Origin: Cryobacterium melibiosiphilum
GTDB lineage: Bacteria > Actinomycetota > Actinomycetes > Actinomycetales > Microbacteriaceae
Direction: 5' to 3'
Length of the DNA: 57,104 nucleotides
Assembly: GCF_003602235.1 (NCBI RefSeq)
Contig: NZ_QZVS01000071.1
Location: 315-57,418, forward strand
The notes beneath the pieces are model-generated. The model made no database searches and was not told where the DNA came from. It worked only from the letters and a program-made list of their open reading frames with translations. Position 1 is the stretch's first letter. Every line of letters starts with the position of its first letter. Below are positions 17,865-29,968 of the stretch, one piece after another. Position numbers and translations under genes: made by a program.

Positions 17865-19076
17865 CTACGGCAGCGTCCTCGGGGCGTCCAACCCCAGATC
17901 TGCCTGCGCCACGATGTGCCGGGCTATCTCGAGGGCGCTCGTAGCTGCCGGAGACGGCGCGTTGAGCACGTGAACCTGCCGCGGGGCCGTCTGAATCAGG
18001 AAGTCGTCCGCGAGGGATCCGTCGGGAAGGATCGCCTGGGCCCGCACGCCGGCCCCGGCCCGCACGATATCGGCCCCGGTCAGCTCGGGAACCAGCCGGG
18101 CCAGGCTCGCGGCGAAGAGCCGCTTGGACAGCGAGCGGGCGATTTCCTGCCCGCCGGTGACCACGTTTTTGCCGGCCAGCTTGAGAAAGCCGGGGTAGGT
18201 GACCGCGTCGAGGGTGTCGCGCACGTTGATCTGGCCCCACGAGTATCCTTCCCGCGCGAGCGCGAGCACGGCGTTGGGCCCGGCATGAACGGAACCGTCG
18301 ATCATCCGCGTGAAATGCACACCCAGAAACGGCAGATCCGGGTCGGGCACCGGGTAAATCAGGCCGCGAACCAGGTCGCGCCGGTCGGCCGTGAGCTCGT
18401 AGTATTCGCCGCGAAACGGCACGATGCGGGCCTCGGGTCGCAGCCCGGCCAGCTGGGCGATCCGGTCGCTCTGTAGCCCCGCGCAATTGATGAGCAGGTC
18501 GGCGGTGACCGAACCGGAATCATGCACCACCGTCACCGACCGATCGGTCACGCGGATGTCCCGGGCCGCCGTGCCGAGAAGCATCTCGGCACCCTGCGCC
18601 TCGGCCAGCCGGGCCAGTGTCGTCGACACGGCCGTGTAGTCGATGATGCCGGTGGACTCGACGCGCAGGGCCTCGACCGCGGCCACGTGCGGCTCGAATT
18701 CTCGGGCTTCGCTGCCCGACACCAACCGGGCCGCGATCCCGTTGGCCTGCGCACGGTCAGCCAGGGCTCGCAGCCGGGGAATCTCCCGATTGTCCACGGC
18801 GACGATGAGCTTGCCCGAGCGCACGTGCGCGATGCCGTTCTCCTCGGCGAAGCGGAACATCGACGTGTTTCCCGCCGTGCACAGGGTCGCTTTGAGTGAC
18901 CCCGGCTTGTAGTACGGGCCGGCGTGGATGACCCCGGAGTTGTGCCCGGTCTGGTGTGCTGCCCAGCGCTGTTCCTTTTCGATCACGGTGACGTGTGCAC
19001 CTCGGCGGCTGAGTCGCTCCGCAACGGCTAAACCCACGATGCCGCCGCCAATGATCACAACTCGTGTGAGCGCCAT
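17865..19076 (-). CDS. lhgO: L-2-hydroxyglutarate oxidase
   Basis: A 403-residue FAD-dependent oxidoreductase of the LhgO type, which oxidises L-2-hydroxyglutarate to 2-oxoglutarate. The dinucleotide fold G-G-G-I-V-G-L-A-V-A starts at residue ~10, followed by H-N-S-G-V-I-H-A-G-P-Y-Y-K-P-G-S-L-K, a hallmark of the family. F-L-G-V-H-F-T-R and G-P-N-A-V-L-A-L-A-R-E-G-Y appear later as expected. ATG 19076 is preceded by GAGGAGA on the minus strand. It is divergent from the prolyl aminopeptidase gene over 64 bp. Confidence 0.92.
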   Translation of the reverse strand: MALTRVVIIGGGIVGLAVAERLSRRGAHVTVIEKEQRWAAHQTGHNSGVIHAGPYYKPGSLKATLCTAGNTSMFRFAEENGIAHVRSGKLIVAVDNREIPRLRALADRAQANGIAARLVSGSEAREFEPHVAAVEALRVESTGIIDYTAVSTTLARLAEAQGAEMLLGTAARDIRVTDRSVTVVHDSGSVTADLLINCAGLQSDRIAQLAGLRPEARIVPFRGEYYELTADRRDLVRGLIYPVPDPDLPFLGVHFTRMIDGSVHAGPNAVLALAREGYSWGQINVRDTLDAVTYPGFLKLAGKNVVTGGQEIARSLSKRLFAASLARLVPELTGADIVRAGAGVRAQAILPDGSLADDFLIQTAPRQVHVLNAPSPAATSALEIARHIVAQADLGLDAPRTLP

Positions 19077-19104
19077 TTTCTCCTCAGGTAGGTCAATCGC
19101 GCCG

Positions 19105-19110
19105 AGCCTA
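19105..19110 (-). promoter_or_regulatory. -10 box for lhgO
   Basis: Read on the minus strand, TAGGCT (19110 to 19105) would give a short leader of about 20-25 nt that includes the GAGGAGA ribosome site of lhgO. Confidence 0.4.
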
Positions 19111-19128
19111 GCGGTCCACCGCAGTCGG

Positions 19129-19134
19129 TAGAGT
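19129..19134 (+). promoter_or_regulatory. -10 box of leaderless pip transcript
   Basis: TAGAGT ends 6 bp before ATG 19141 and no ribosome-binding site intervenes, so the transcript probably begins at the start codon itself. Confidence 0.5.
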
Positions 19135-19140
19135 GCTTGA

Positions 19141-20103
19141 ATGCGTACTTTTTACCCGGAAATCGAACCCAACGAAACCGGTCTGCTCGAGGTGGGCGAC
19201 GGCCAGACCCTCTACTGGGAGGCCTCGGGCAATCCACTGGGCAAGCCGGCGGTCTACCTGCACGGCGGTCCCGGCGGGGCATCGAGCGCCAGCCAGCGCC
19301 GGGTGTTCGACCCCGAGAAGTACCGCATCATCCTCTTCGACCAGCGCGGCTGCGGCCAGAGCACCCCGCACGCCAGCGACCCGGCGGCCGACCTCGCCGC
19401 CAACACGACCTGGCACCTCGTTGCCGACATGGAAACCCTGCGCGAGCACCTCGGCATCGACCGCTGGCTGGTCTGCGGCGGATCCTGGGGCAGCTCCCTC
19501 GGCCTCGCCTACGCCGAAACGCACCCCGACAAGGTCACCGAACTCATTGTGCGCGGCATCTTCACGCTTCGCCCGGTGGAACTCGACTGGTTTTATGAGG
19601 GGGGCGCCGCCGCGATCTACCCCGACCTGTGGGAGAGCTTCATCGCGCCGGTCCCGGTCGACGAGCGCGGTCACCTCATCGAGGCCTACAGCCGTTTGCT
19701 GAACGACCCCGACCAGTTCGTGCGCGAGCGCGCCGGCGTGGCCTGGTCGACCTGGGAATCCTCGACGATCACCCTGTTGCAGGAGCCCGACAAGATCGCC
19801 CACTTCACCGAACCGGCCTTCGCAGTGGCTTTCGCCCGCATCGAGAACCACTACTTCACCAACACAGGCTGGTTCGAACCGAACCAGCTGATTCGCGACG
19901 CCGGCAAGCTGGCGGATATCCCGGGTGTCATCGTGCAGGGACGGTACGACATGTGCACCCCGGCCTTCACCGCGTGGGAACTGCACAAGAACTGGCCGGA
20001 GGCGGAGTTCCACATGATCCCGGATGCCGGTCACGCTTTCGACCAGCCGGGTATCCTCGACGCCATCGTCACCGCGACGGATCGGTTCGCCGAGTCCGCC
20101 TAG
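19141..20103 (+). CDS. pip: Prolyl aminopeptidase
   Basis: A 320-residue alpha/beta-hydrolase that removes N-terminal proline from peptides (family S33). H-G-G-P-G-G forms the oxyanion region, D-Q-R-G-C-G-Q-S-T-P-H is the family marker, and G-G-S115-W-G-S carries the nucleophile Ser115. The acid and His are expected in G-R-Y-D-M-C-T-P and D-A-G-H-A-F near the end. The ATG at 19141 fits the leaderless promoter. After the stop an imperfect CGCGA/TCGCG hairpin (20104-20118) is the only terminator-like signal. Confidence 0.94.
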   Translation: MRTFYPEIEPNETGLLEVGDGQTLYWEASGNPLGKPAVYLHGGPGGASSASQRRVFDPEKYRIILFDQRGCGQSTPHASDPAADLAANTTWHLVADMETLREHLGIDRWLVCGGSWGSSLGLAYAETHPDKVTELIVRGIFTLRPVELDWFYEGGAAAIYPDLWESFIAPVPVDERGHLIEAYSRLLNDPDQFVRERAGVAWSTWESSTITLLQEPDKIAHFTEPAFAVAFARIENHYFTNTGWFEPNQLIRDAGKLADIPGVIVQGRYDMCTPAFTAWELHKNWPEAEFHMIPDAGHAFDQPGILDAIVTATDRFAESA

Positions 20104-20149
20104 CGCGAGAATATCGCGGAATAGTCGAAGGGTAGCCGCGCTGGTCGAA

Positions 20150-20165
20150 CCCCCTTAGGGGGGGC
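20150..20165. promoter_or_regulatory. C/G-run palindrome upstream of the large secreted-protein gene
   Basis: CCCCCTTAGGGGGGG, a run of C and a run of G separated by TTA, lies about 35 bp before ATG 20200, near where a -35 region would be. A comparable TACCCC-N6-GGGGTA element precedes the other DUF4082 gene (35911-35928). A shared regulator site is possible but unproven. Confidence 0.4.
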
Positions 20166-20199
20166 GCGGGTGTTTCTGGCGCATGGCACTCTGTGCTCC

Positions 20200-23679
<3,480 letters not shown>

Positions 23680-23728
23680 GGCGTGGAACCAGCACCCGAA
23701 CGCCGGCCCTCGGGCCGACCGACCAGAA

Positions 23729-24835
23729 ATGAGATCACCCGTGAATTCGAAGCTAAAAATCGCCGTGATCGGCGCCGGCTACTGGGGGCCGAACCTGGCC
23801 CGCAACTTCAGTGCCAGCCCGGATTGGGAACTCGTGGCGATCTGTGATCTCGACGCGACTCGTGCCCAGGCGCTCGCCGATCGTGTCGGTGGCGCCCCGG
23901 CCGTGTTCACCGATCTGGACGAGCTCCTCGCGCAGGTCGAACTCGATGCCGTCGCCGTCGCCACCCCGGCACGCACGCACAATGGGGTCGTGATGGCCGC
24001 CCTGCGAGCCGGCAAGCATGTTCTGGTCGAGAAGCCTCTCGCCGACACCCACGACCGCGGGGTGGCCATGGTGCAGGAAGCGGCCGCCCGCGGTCTCACC
24101 CTGATGGCCGACCACACCTACTGCTACACTCCCGCGGTCCTCAAGATCCGTGAACTCATCGCCGAAGGAGCGCTCGGAGACCTGCTCTTCATCGATTCGG
24201 TGCGCATCAACCTGGGACTCGTACAACCCGACGTCGACGTGTTCTGGGACCTTGCCCCGCACGACCTGTCGATCATCGACTTCATCATTCCGGGCGGCCT
24301 GCGCCCCACCGCGGTCTCCGCCCACGGGGCCGACCCGCTCGGCTCCGGCAAGGCCTGCATCGGCTACCTGACCGTGCCGCTGGCCGGCGACGCCATCGCC
24401 CACGTGCACGTCAACTGGCTGAGCCCGACCAAGATTCGACGGATGGTCATCGGCGGCACCCTGCGCACCCTGGTGTGGGACGACCTCAACCCCCAACAGC
24501 GACTCAGTATCTACGACCGTGGGGTCGACCTGACCCAGCAAACGGTCGACGGCGTGGATCGCGCTGCGTCGACGGTGTCCTACCGCCTCGGCGACACCTG
24601 GTCGCCGGCCCTGCCCGAAACGGAAGCACTGGGCGTGATGGCCGCAGAGTTCGCGGCGAGCATCCGTGACAACCGGCCGGCCCGTACCGACGGTGAAGCG
24701 GGCCTGCGCGTCCTCGCGGTCCTCGAGGCGGCCAGTCGAAGCCTGGTCATATCCGGTGCGATGGCGGAGGTCGACACGGCTCCCGTTCCCGCGGACAGCC
24801 CGTCCGTCACTCCGTTCGAAGAGGCCCGCCGATGA
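23729..24835 (+). CDS. Gfo/Idh/MocA-family sugar dehydrogenase (WlbA-like)
   Basis: A 368-residue NAD(P)-dependent oxidoreductase. The Rossmann start I-A-V-I-G-A-G-Y-W-G-P-N is near residue 10, E-K-P-L (catalytic Lys) near 100, and the C-terminal alpha/beta substrate domain follows. Family members include WlbA/WbpB, which oxidise C3 of UDP-N-acetylglucosaminuronate before amination. The neighbouring aminotransferases and acyltransferases fit that step, but substrate is an inference. Start ATG 23729, with GTG 23741 as alternative. It leads a run of genes with 4-8 bp overlaps to 34195. Confidence 0.85.
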   Translation: MRSPVNSKLKIAVIGAGYWGPNLARNFSASPDWELVAICDLDATRAQALADRVGGAPAVFTDLDELLAQVELDAVAVATPARTHNGVVMAALRAGKHVLVEKPLADTHDRGVAMVQEAAARGLTLMADHTYCYTPAVLKIRELIAEGALGDLLFIDSVRINLGLVQPDVDVFWDLAPHDLSIIDFIIPGGLRPTAVSAHGADPLGSGKACIGYLTVPLAGDAIAHVHVNWLSPTKIRRMVIGGTLRTLVWDDLNPQQRLSIYDRGVDLTQQTVDGVDRAASTVSYRLGDTWSPALPETEALGVMAAEFAASIRDNRPARTDGEAGLRVLAVLEAASRSLVISGAMAEVDTAPVPADSPSVTPFEEARR

Positions 24836-25830
24836 GCGCCCTGCAGGGAGCAGACGTGCTCGTCACCGGAGGCGCCGGAACCATCGGTTCCACCCTCGTC
24901 GACCAGCTGCTCGACGCCGGTGTCGCCCACATCGACGTGCTGGACAACTTCGTGCGCGGTCGAGCCAGCAACCTCACCGCTGCCCTCGCCACTGGTCGGG
25001 TCACCGTCGTCGAGGGCGACCTGCGGGACCGTGACCTCGTACACGACGTCACGCGCGGCAAGGACCTCGTCTACCACCAAGCCGCCATTCGTATCACCCA
25101 GTGTGCCGAAGAGCCGCGCCTCGCCCTCGAGGTACTCGTCGACGGAACCTTCAACGTGCTCGAGGCCGCACAGGTGCACAAGGTCGACAAGGTCATCTCG
25201 GCGTCGAGCGCATCCGTTTACGGCATGGCCGAGCAGTTTCCGACCACCGAACGCCACCACCACCACAACAACGACACCTTCTACGGCGCGGCCAAATCGT
25301 TCAACGAGGGGATGCTGCGCAGCTTCCGCTCCATGTACGGCACCGACTATGTGTTGCTGCGTTACTTCAACGTGTATGGCCCCCGAATGGACGTGCACGG
25401 GCTCTACACCGAGGTTCTGGTGCGCTGGATGGAACGCATCATGGACGGCGAGCCGCCGCTGATCTTCGGCAGCGGACTGCAGACGATGGACTTCGTGTTC
25501 ACCGACGACATCGCCCGGGCCAATATCCTCGCCGCGACGAGCGATGTGCGCGAGGGCGTCTACAACGTCGCCAGTGGCACCGAAACCAGCCTGCTGGGCC
25601 TCGCCGAGGGCCTGCTGCGGGTGATGGGCTCCGACCTGTCGGTCGAGCACGGACCCGACCGCGCCGTCAACGGGGTGGCTCGCCGCCTCGCCGACACCAC
25701 GAGCGCCTGGGACGACCTGGGCTTCGCCGCCCGAGTCGGCCTCGATGACGGCTTGCGCAAGCTGGTCGAGTGGTGGATGCCGCTTCGCGAGCAGATCGCC
25801 GCCGAGCGTTTCGTGGGGGTCACCCAGTGA
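24832..25830 (+). CDS. NAD-dependent nucleotide-sugar epimerase/dehydratase
   Basis: A 332-residue extended short-chain dehydrogenase. The cofactor motif G-G-A-G-T-I-G is at ~12-18, a Ser-rich S-A-S-S-V-Y-G block near 125, and the catalytic Y-G-A-A-K (Y-x-x-x-K) near 145-149. F-N-V-Y-G-P-R-M is the usual sugar-site motif. It acts on a nucleotide sugar, most likely as a 4-epimerase or 4,6-dehydratase relative; the exact reaction cannot be fixed from sequence. A His-rich insert (H-H-H-H-N-N) sits just before the catalytic Tyr. Coupled by overlap to both neighbours. Confidence 0.87.
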   Translation: MSALQGADVLVTGGAGTIGSTLVDQLLDAGVAHIDVLDNFVRGRASNLTAALATGRVTVVEGDLRDRDLVHDVTRGKDLVYHQAAIRITQCAEEPRLALEVLVDGTFNVLEAAQVHKVDKVISASSASVYGMAEQFPTTERHHHHNNDTFYGAAKSFNEGMLRSFRSMYGTDYVLLRYFNVYGPRMDVHGLYTEVLVRWMERIMDGEPPLIFGSGLQTMDFVFTDDIARANILAATSDVREGVYNVASGTETSLLGLAEGLLRVMGSDLSVEHGPDRAVNGVARRLADTTSAWDDLGFAARVGLDDGLRKLVEWWMPLREQIAAERFVGVTQ

Positions 25831-26978
25831 CGCGTATCAACGTGATGAAGCCTTGGTTCGGCGAGGAAGAAATCCAGGCCGTGAGGGATGTCATCGAGTC
25901 GGGGTGGGTGGCCCAAGGCCCCCGGGTCAAGAGCTTCGAGCTCGCCTTCGCCCAGGAGATGCAAGCCGACTTTGCCGTGGCAACGTCCAATTGCACGACG
26001 GCGCTGCACTTGGCGCTGATCGTCGCCGGGGTGGTCGCAGGCGACGACGTCGTCGTGCCGTCGTTCTCCTTCATCGCCACAGCCAACGCGCCCACCTATG
26101 TGGGGGCTCGCCCCATGTTCGCTGACGTCGACCCGGTCACCGGCAACGTCACGGCGGAGACGATCAGGGTGGCCCTCACCGACCGGACGACCGCTGTCAT
26201 CGTCGTCGACCAGGGGGGTGTTCCTGTGGACCTGGACCCCATTCGCGCGCTGTGCGACCCTCTGGGCATCGTCGTCATCGAGGACGCCGCCTGCGGTGCC
26301 GGATCCCGGTACAAGGGACGGCCTGTCGGGTCCGGCGCCGTGCTCACAGCCTGGTCCTTCCATCCTCGCAAGCTCCTCACCACGGGAGAAGGTGGCATGC
26401 TCACCACCTCGAACGAGCAATGGGCGTCCCGGGCCCGACGGCTTCGCGAGCACGCCATGAGCGTGTCCGCGAGTGATCGACAGGACTCGATGCTCGCCCC
26501 GGCCGAGGAATATGGCGAGATCGGATTCAACTTCAGGATGACCGACCTGCAGGCTGCCCTCGGTCTGGTGCAACTCCGCCGCCTGCCCGAAATCGTCCGT
26601 CGCCGCCAAGCCCTCGCCGCACGCTACACCGAAGAGTTCCGGAACATTCCCGGACTGCGCTGTGTGAGCGACCCCGAATGGGGCACGTCAAACTTCCAGT
26701 CCTACTGGGTCGAGGTCGGCGAGGACTATCCGCTCGGCAGGGAGGACCTTCTCCTGCACCTGGCCGAAGTTGGAGTCTCGGCCCGCCGCGGCATCATGTG
26801 TGCGCACCTGCAGCCGGCATACGCGGGTAGCTCGTCTCTCAGCGCCGCCCTGCCGGCGTCCGAGCATCTCACCAGCACCACGTTGATTCTGCCGCTGTAC
26901 CACCAGCTCGACGAAACACAGCAGGCCACCGTCATCGACGCGGTGCTCGCTCCGCTCGCGGTGGTCGGTCATGGTTGA
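25827..26978 (+). CDS. DegT/DnrJ/EryC1 aminotransferase (4-amino type)
   Basis: A 383-residue PLP-dependent sugar aminotransferase. The family start [10 protein letters not shown] is followed by [24 protein letters not shown], and the PLP-binding Lys in [14 protein letters not shown]. The H-P-R-K form resembles enzymes aminating 4-keto sugars (perosamine synthase, PglE relatives). GTG 25827 overlaps the epimerase stop; a longer upstream frame is not used. It should act on a keto-sugar made by the epimerase/dehydratase, an inference from order. Confidence 0.9.
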   Translation: MTRINVMKPWFGEEEIQAVRDVIESGWVAQGPRVKSFELAFAQEMQADFAVATSNCTTALHLALIVAGVVAGDDVVVPSFSFIATANAPTYVGARPMFADVDPVTGNVTAETIRVALTDRTTAVIVVDQGGVPVDLDPIRALCDPLGIVVIEDAACGAGSRYKGRPVGSGAVLTAWSFHPRKLLTTGEGGMLTTSNEQWASRARRLREHAMSVSASDRQDSMLAPAEEYGEIGFNFRMTDLQAALGLVQLRRLPEIVRRRQALAARYTEEFRNIPGLRCVSDPEWGTSNFQSYWVEVGEDYPLGREDLLLHLAEVGVSARRGIMCAHLQPAYAGSSSLSAALPASEHLTSTTLILPLYHQLDETQQATVIDAVLAPLAVVGHG

Positions 26979-27612
26979 CGTGCTGCTGGTCGCGGCCAGC
27001 GGGCTGGCACGGGAGGCTCTCTCGGTGCTGCGGCGCTCCGGCGAATACACCCCGATCGGCTTTCTTGACGACGACCCCAAGCTGTGGGGCACGACCCTGG
27101 ACGGGCTGGGTGTTCTCGGGGGGACGGACCTCGTGGTGAAATATCCGCGGGCGGGTCTGGTGATTTGCGCCGGGAGTGGGTCCGCGCGGGCTGCGATCGC
27201 GGCCCGTCTCGAACGAACCGGCCGGAGCACGCAGGACTACATCCGCGTGATCGATCCCAGCGTCGTCGTTCCGGGGGATTGCGTCGTGGGGGCGGGAAGC
27301 ATCCTCCTCGCGGGTGTCGTTCTGACCACGAGCGTGGAGATCGGTCGTCACGTGGTCGTCATGCCGAACGTCACGCTCACGCACGACGTCTTCGTCGAGT
27401 CGTACGCCACCCTGTGCGCCGGTGTCGCCCTGGGAGGCCATGCCTCGATCGGGGAGGGCGCATACCTCGGCATGAACGCGAGCGTGCGGGAAAGAATCCG
27501 AGTCGGCACGTACGCGGTACTGGGAATGGGAGCCGTGCTGACGCAGGGACTGCCCGCAGAAGAAACGTGGGTGGGCGTTCCTGCCCGCCGTCTGGAGGAA
27601 GCACGAGTATGA
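26971..27612 (+). CDS. NeuD/PglD-like sugar O/N-acyltransferase
   Basis: A 213-residue acyltransferase. The N-terminal P-loop-like nucleotide-sugar domain (~1-80, [16 protein letters not shown]) is typical of NeuD/PglD. The C-terminal left-handed beta-helix (hexapeptide repeats ~95-200, with [16 protein letters not shown]) binds acetyl-CoA. It likely acetylates the amino sugar made by the adjacent aminotransferase. ATG 26971 overlaps that gene by 8 bp. Confidence 0.85.
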   Translation: MVDVLLVAASGLAREALSVLRRSGEYTPIGFLDDDPKLWGTTLDGLGVLGGTDLVVKYPRAGLVICAGSGSARAAIAARLERTGRSTQDYIRVIDPSVVVPGDCVVGAGSILLAGVVLTTSVEIGRHVVVMPNVTLTHDVFVESYATLCAGVALGGHASIGEGAYLGMNASVRERIRVGTYAVLGMGAVLTQGLPAEETWVGVPARRLEEARV

Positions 27613-28733
27613 GGGTTCCATTCATTGATCTGGCCGCACAGCAGGCTGAGATCGCGCAGGAAGTTCTTCCCGTGTGGGAGATGTTGCTCACCACCGCGGG
27701 CTTCATCGGGGGGGAGCAGGTCGACGGATTCGAGCGCGAGTATGCCGATTTCATCGGCGTCGACTACTGCGTCGGCGTCGGCAACGGTACCGATGCGGTC
27801 GAGCTGGCCTTGCGGGCGGCGGGCGTGTGTCCGGGCGACGAAGTCATCATTCCCGTGAACACGTTCATTGCCACGGCCGAGGCTGTCTCGCGCATCGGTG
27901 CCGTCCCGGTCTTTGTCGACGTCGACGTCGACTACCTCCTCATCGATCCAGCCGCCGTCGAAGACGCGATCACCGCGCGCACCCGGGCCATCGTGCCGGT
28001 GCATCTCTACGGGCAGACCGCTCCCATGGAAGAGCTCAACTCGATCGCCGAGAGGTATGGGCTGGAGATCGTCGAGGACGCCGCCCAGTCGCAGGGAGCA
28101 TCCTGCAGGGTCGGTCGGGCTGGATCGCTGGGCCGGGTCGCCGCGACGAGCTTCTACCCAGGCAAGAACCTCGGGGCGGCCGGTGACGCCGGTGCCGTGC
28201 TGACAAACGACCCGGAGGTCGCGAAATTCGTGCGGAATCTCGGTGCCCACGGCAGCTCGATTAAATACGTCCACGATCGGGTCGGTATCAACTCGCGCCT
28301 CGATGCCGTCCAGGCGCCGGTGCTGCGCGCCAAGCTGCGGCGTTTGGATGCGTGGAATGCCGCGCGTCGGGTTGCAGCCTCCCGCTACACCGAGCTCCTC
28401 GCGGACGTGCCCGAGGTGCGTGTGCCCCTGGTGCGACCGGGCAATGAGGATGTCTGGCATCTCTACGTCGTTCAGGTTGAGGAACGCGACCGTGTGCTCG
28501 CGGAGCTGGGTGCCGCCGGCATCGGTGCCGCGATTCACTACCCGACGCCATTGCACCTCACGGCCGCCTACTCCGGCCTTGGCTACCGCGCAGGCGAGTT
28601 CCCCGTTGCGGAATCGGCGGCCAAGCGCATCCTGTCACTCCCGATGTTCCCGCACCTGACGGCCGACCTGCAGGCTGTGGTCGTGGCCGAGCTCATCACG
28701 GCCACGGCCAGGGTCACGGTCGGAGCACGGTGA
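27609..28733 (+). CDS. DegT/DnrJ/EryC1 aminotransferase (3-amino type, WlbC/FdtB-like)
   Basis: A 374-residue PLP-dependent aminotransferase. [10 protein letters not shown] at the start, [21 protein letters not shown] and the PLP Lys in [14 protein letters not shown] match the subgroup that aminates 3-keto sugars. Together with the WlbA-like dehydrogenase (23729) and WlbB-like acetyltransferase (44125) it would complete a 3-acetamido route. ATG 27609 overlaps the previous stop; a long upstream frame is a shadow of the acyltransferase gene. Confidence 0.9.
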   Translation: MRVPFIDLAAQQAEIAQEVLPVWEMLLTTAGFIGGEQVDGFEREYADFIGVDYCVGVGNGTDAVELALRAAGVCPGDEVIIPVNTFIATAEAVSRIGAVPVFVDVDVDYLLIDPAAVEDAITARTRAIVPVHLYGQTAPMEELNSIAERYGLEIVEDAAQSQGASCRVGRAGSLGRVAATSFYPGKNLGAAGDAGAVLTNDPEVAKFVRNLGAHGSSIKYVHDRVGINSRLDAVQAPVLRAKLRRLDAWNAARRVAASRYTELLADVPEVRVPLVRPGNEDVWHLYVVQVEERDRVLAELGAAGIGAAIHYPTPLHLTAAYSGLGYRAGEFPVAESAAKRILSLPMFPHLTADLQAVVVAELITATARVTVGAR

Positions 28734-29968
28734 TAGGAGAAGAATCGTCGCTCCGGGTGCTGGTGCATCTGAACTCCCTCCAGCTCGGCGGAACGCAGAT
28801 CAATGCGGTTGACCTCGCGGCCGAGATGCGCGGTCGCGGGGTCGAGTCAATCCTGGTGGGCGCACGGGACACCATTCCCGATGGCCCCTCGATGATTGAG
28901 ATCGCCGCCGCGCGCGACATGGAAATCCTCCTGTACGACCCCGCGCCATCCATCTTCACCCGCGCACGCCAGCTCAGCGCCCTCGCCCGCAGGCACGGTG
29001 TCGATGTCGTGCACGTCTACGGATCCTGGGGAGGGGGAGCACGGCCGGCCTACTGGGGGCCGTGCAGGTTCGCCCGAACGCCGTGGGTACAGACGGTCTA
29101 CGAGATGAGCGTGTCAGCCAAGATGTTCCGACACATGCCGATGATCGTGGGAACGGGCTATCAGCGCGACGAACAGCATGATCGCCCGGGCCGCACCATC
29201 CTCATCAGTCCCCCCGTTGATCTGATCGAGAATCACCCGGATGTGCGGGCAGGCACGGATTTTCGTGGCGACAATCGCCTCGATGCCGCCCCGCTCCTGG
29301 TCATCGTCAGCCGGCTCGATGTGAGCATGAAGTCGGTACCCATCAACGTCGCCATCGACGCGATGCGCGTGCTCGCCCGGACGGGCGCCAACCTCGCGAT
29401 CGTCGGCACCGGGGACAATGTGGCCGCGATCCAGTCACGAGCGGATGACGTCAACAACGAGGCAGGCAGACTCGCCGTCCGGCTGGTCGGGGCGCTGGCC
29501 GATCCTCGACCGGCCTATGCCGCCGCCGACATCGTTCTGGGAATGGGGGGCTCGGCCGCACGGGCGCTGGCCTTCGCTAAGCCGCTCGTCGTGCAGGGCG
29601 AGGCCGGCTGGTCACAGGTGTTCGACTCGTCGTCCGCAGAGAGCCTCGCGCGGAGCAGTTTCTGGAGTCCCGATAGTGTTCCTGATCCGGCGGCGCGGCT
29701 GGTGGCGATGATTACGCCGCTCCTCTCTGATCCCGACAGACGCGCGGAACTGGGCGGCTTCGGCCGGTCGTTCGCCGAGGAACGTTTTGGCCTCACCGCG
29801 ATGGCTGACAGGCTCATTGCCTTCTACCGAACTGTTCAGAGCGACTACACGAGCCGTGACTGGTTTGCCGATCTTCCGATCGAGGGCCGAATGCTCTCCG
29901 CGAAGTTCGCGCGAATTGGTCGTCACGCGCTCGGCTTCCCGGGGGCCTCCCCAGAGGGTGCGCGGTGA
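28730..29968 (+). CDS. Glycosyltransferase, GT4-like (GT-B fold)
   Basis: A 412-residue cytoplasmic glycosyltransferase. L-N-S-L-Q-L-G-G-T-Q-I-N-A-V at the N-terminus is the acceptor-side GT-B start, V-I-V-S-R-L-D-V-S-M-K starts the donor half, and the C-terminal A-Y-A-A-A-D-I-V-L-G-M-G-G-S-A-A-R-A-L replaces the usual E-x-x-x-x-x-x-E block with a Ser/Ala/Arg version. Loss of that glutamate is unusual for GT4 and should be checked. GTG 28730 overlaps the aminotransferase stop. Confidence 0.8.
   Translation: MIGEESSLRVLVHLNSLQLGGTQINAVDLAAEMRGRGVESILVGARDTIPDGPSMIEIAAARDMEILLYDPAPSIFTRARQLSALARRHGVDVVHVYGSWGGGARPAYWGPCRFARTPWVQTVYEMSVSAKMFRHMPMIVGTGYQRDEQHDRPGRTILISPPVDLIENHPDVRAGTDFRGDNRLDAAPLLVIVSRLDVSMKSVPINVAIDAMRVLARTGANLAIVGTGDNVAAIQSRADDVNNEAGRLAVRLVGALADPRPAYAAADIVLGMGGSAARALAFAKPLVVQGEAGWSQVFDSSSAESLARSSFWSPDSVPDPAARLVAMITPLLSDPDRRAELGGFGRSFAEERFGLTAMADRLIAFYRTVQSDYTSRDWFADLPIEGRMLSAKFARIGRHALGFPGASPEGAR

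Noticed and set aside
20170..20199. GTG start for the large secreted protein
   Set aside because: It would add ten residues ahead of a normal basic n-region and has no better ribosome site.
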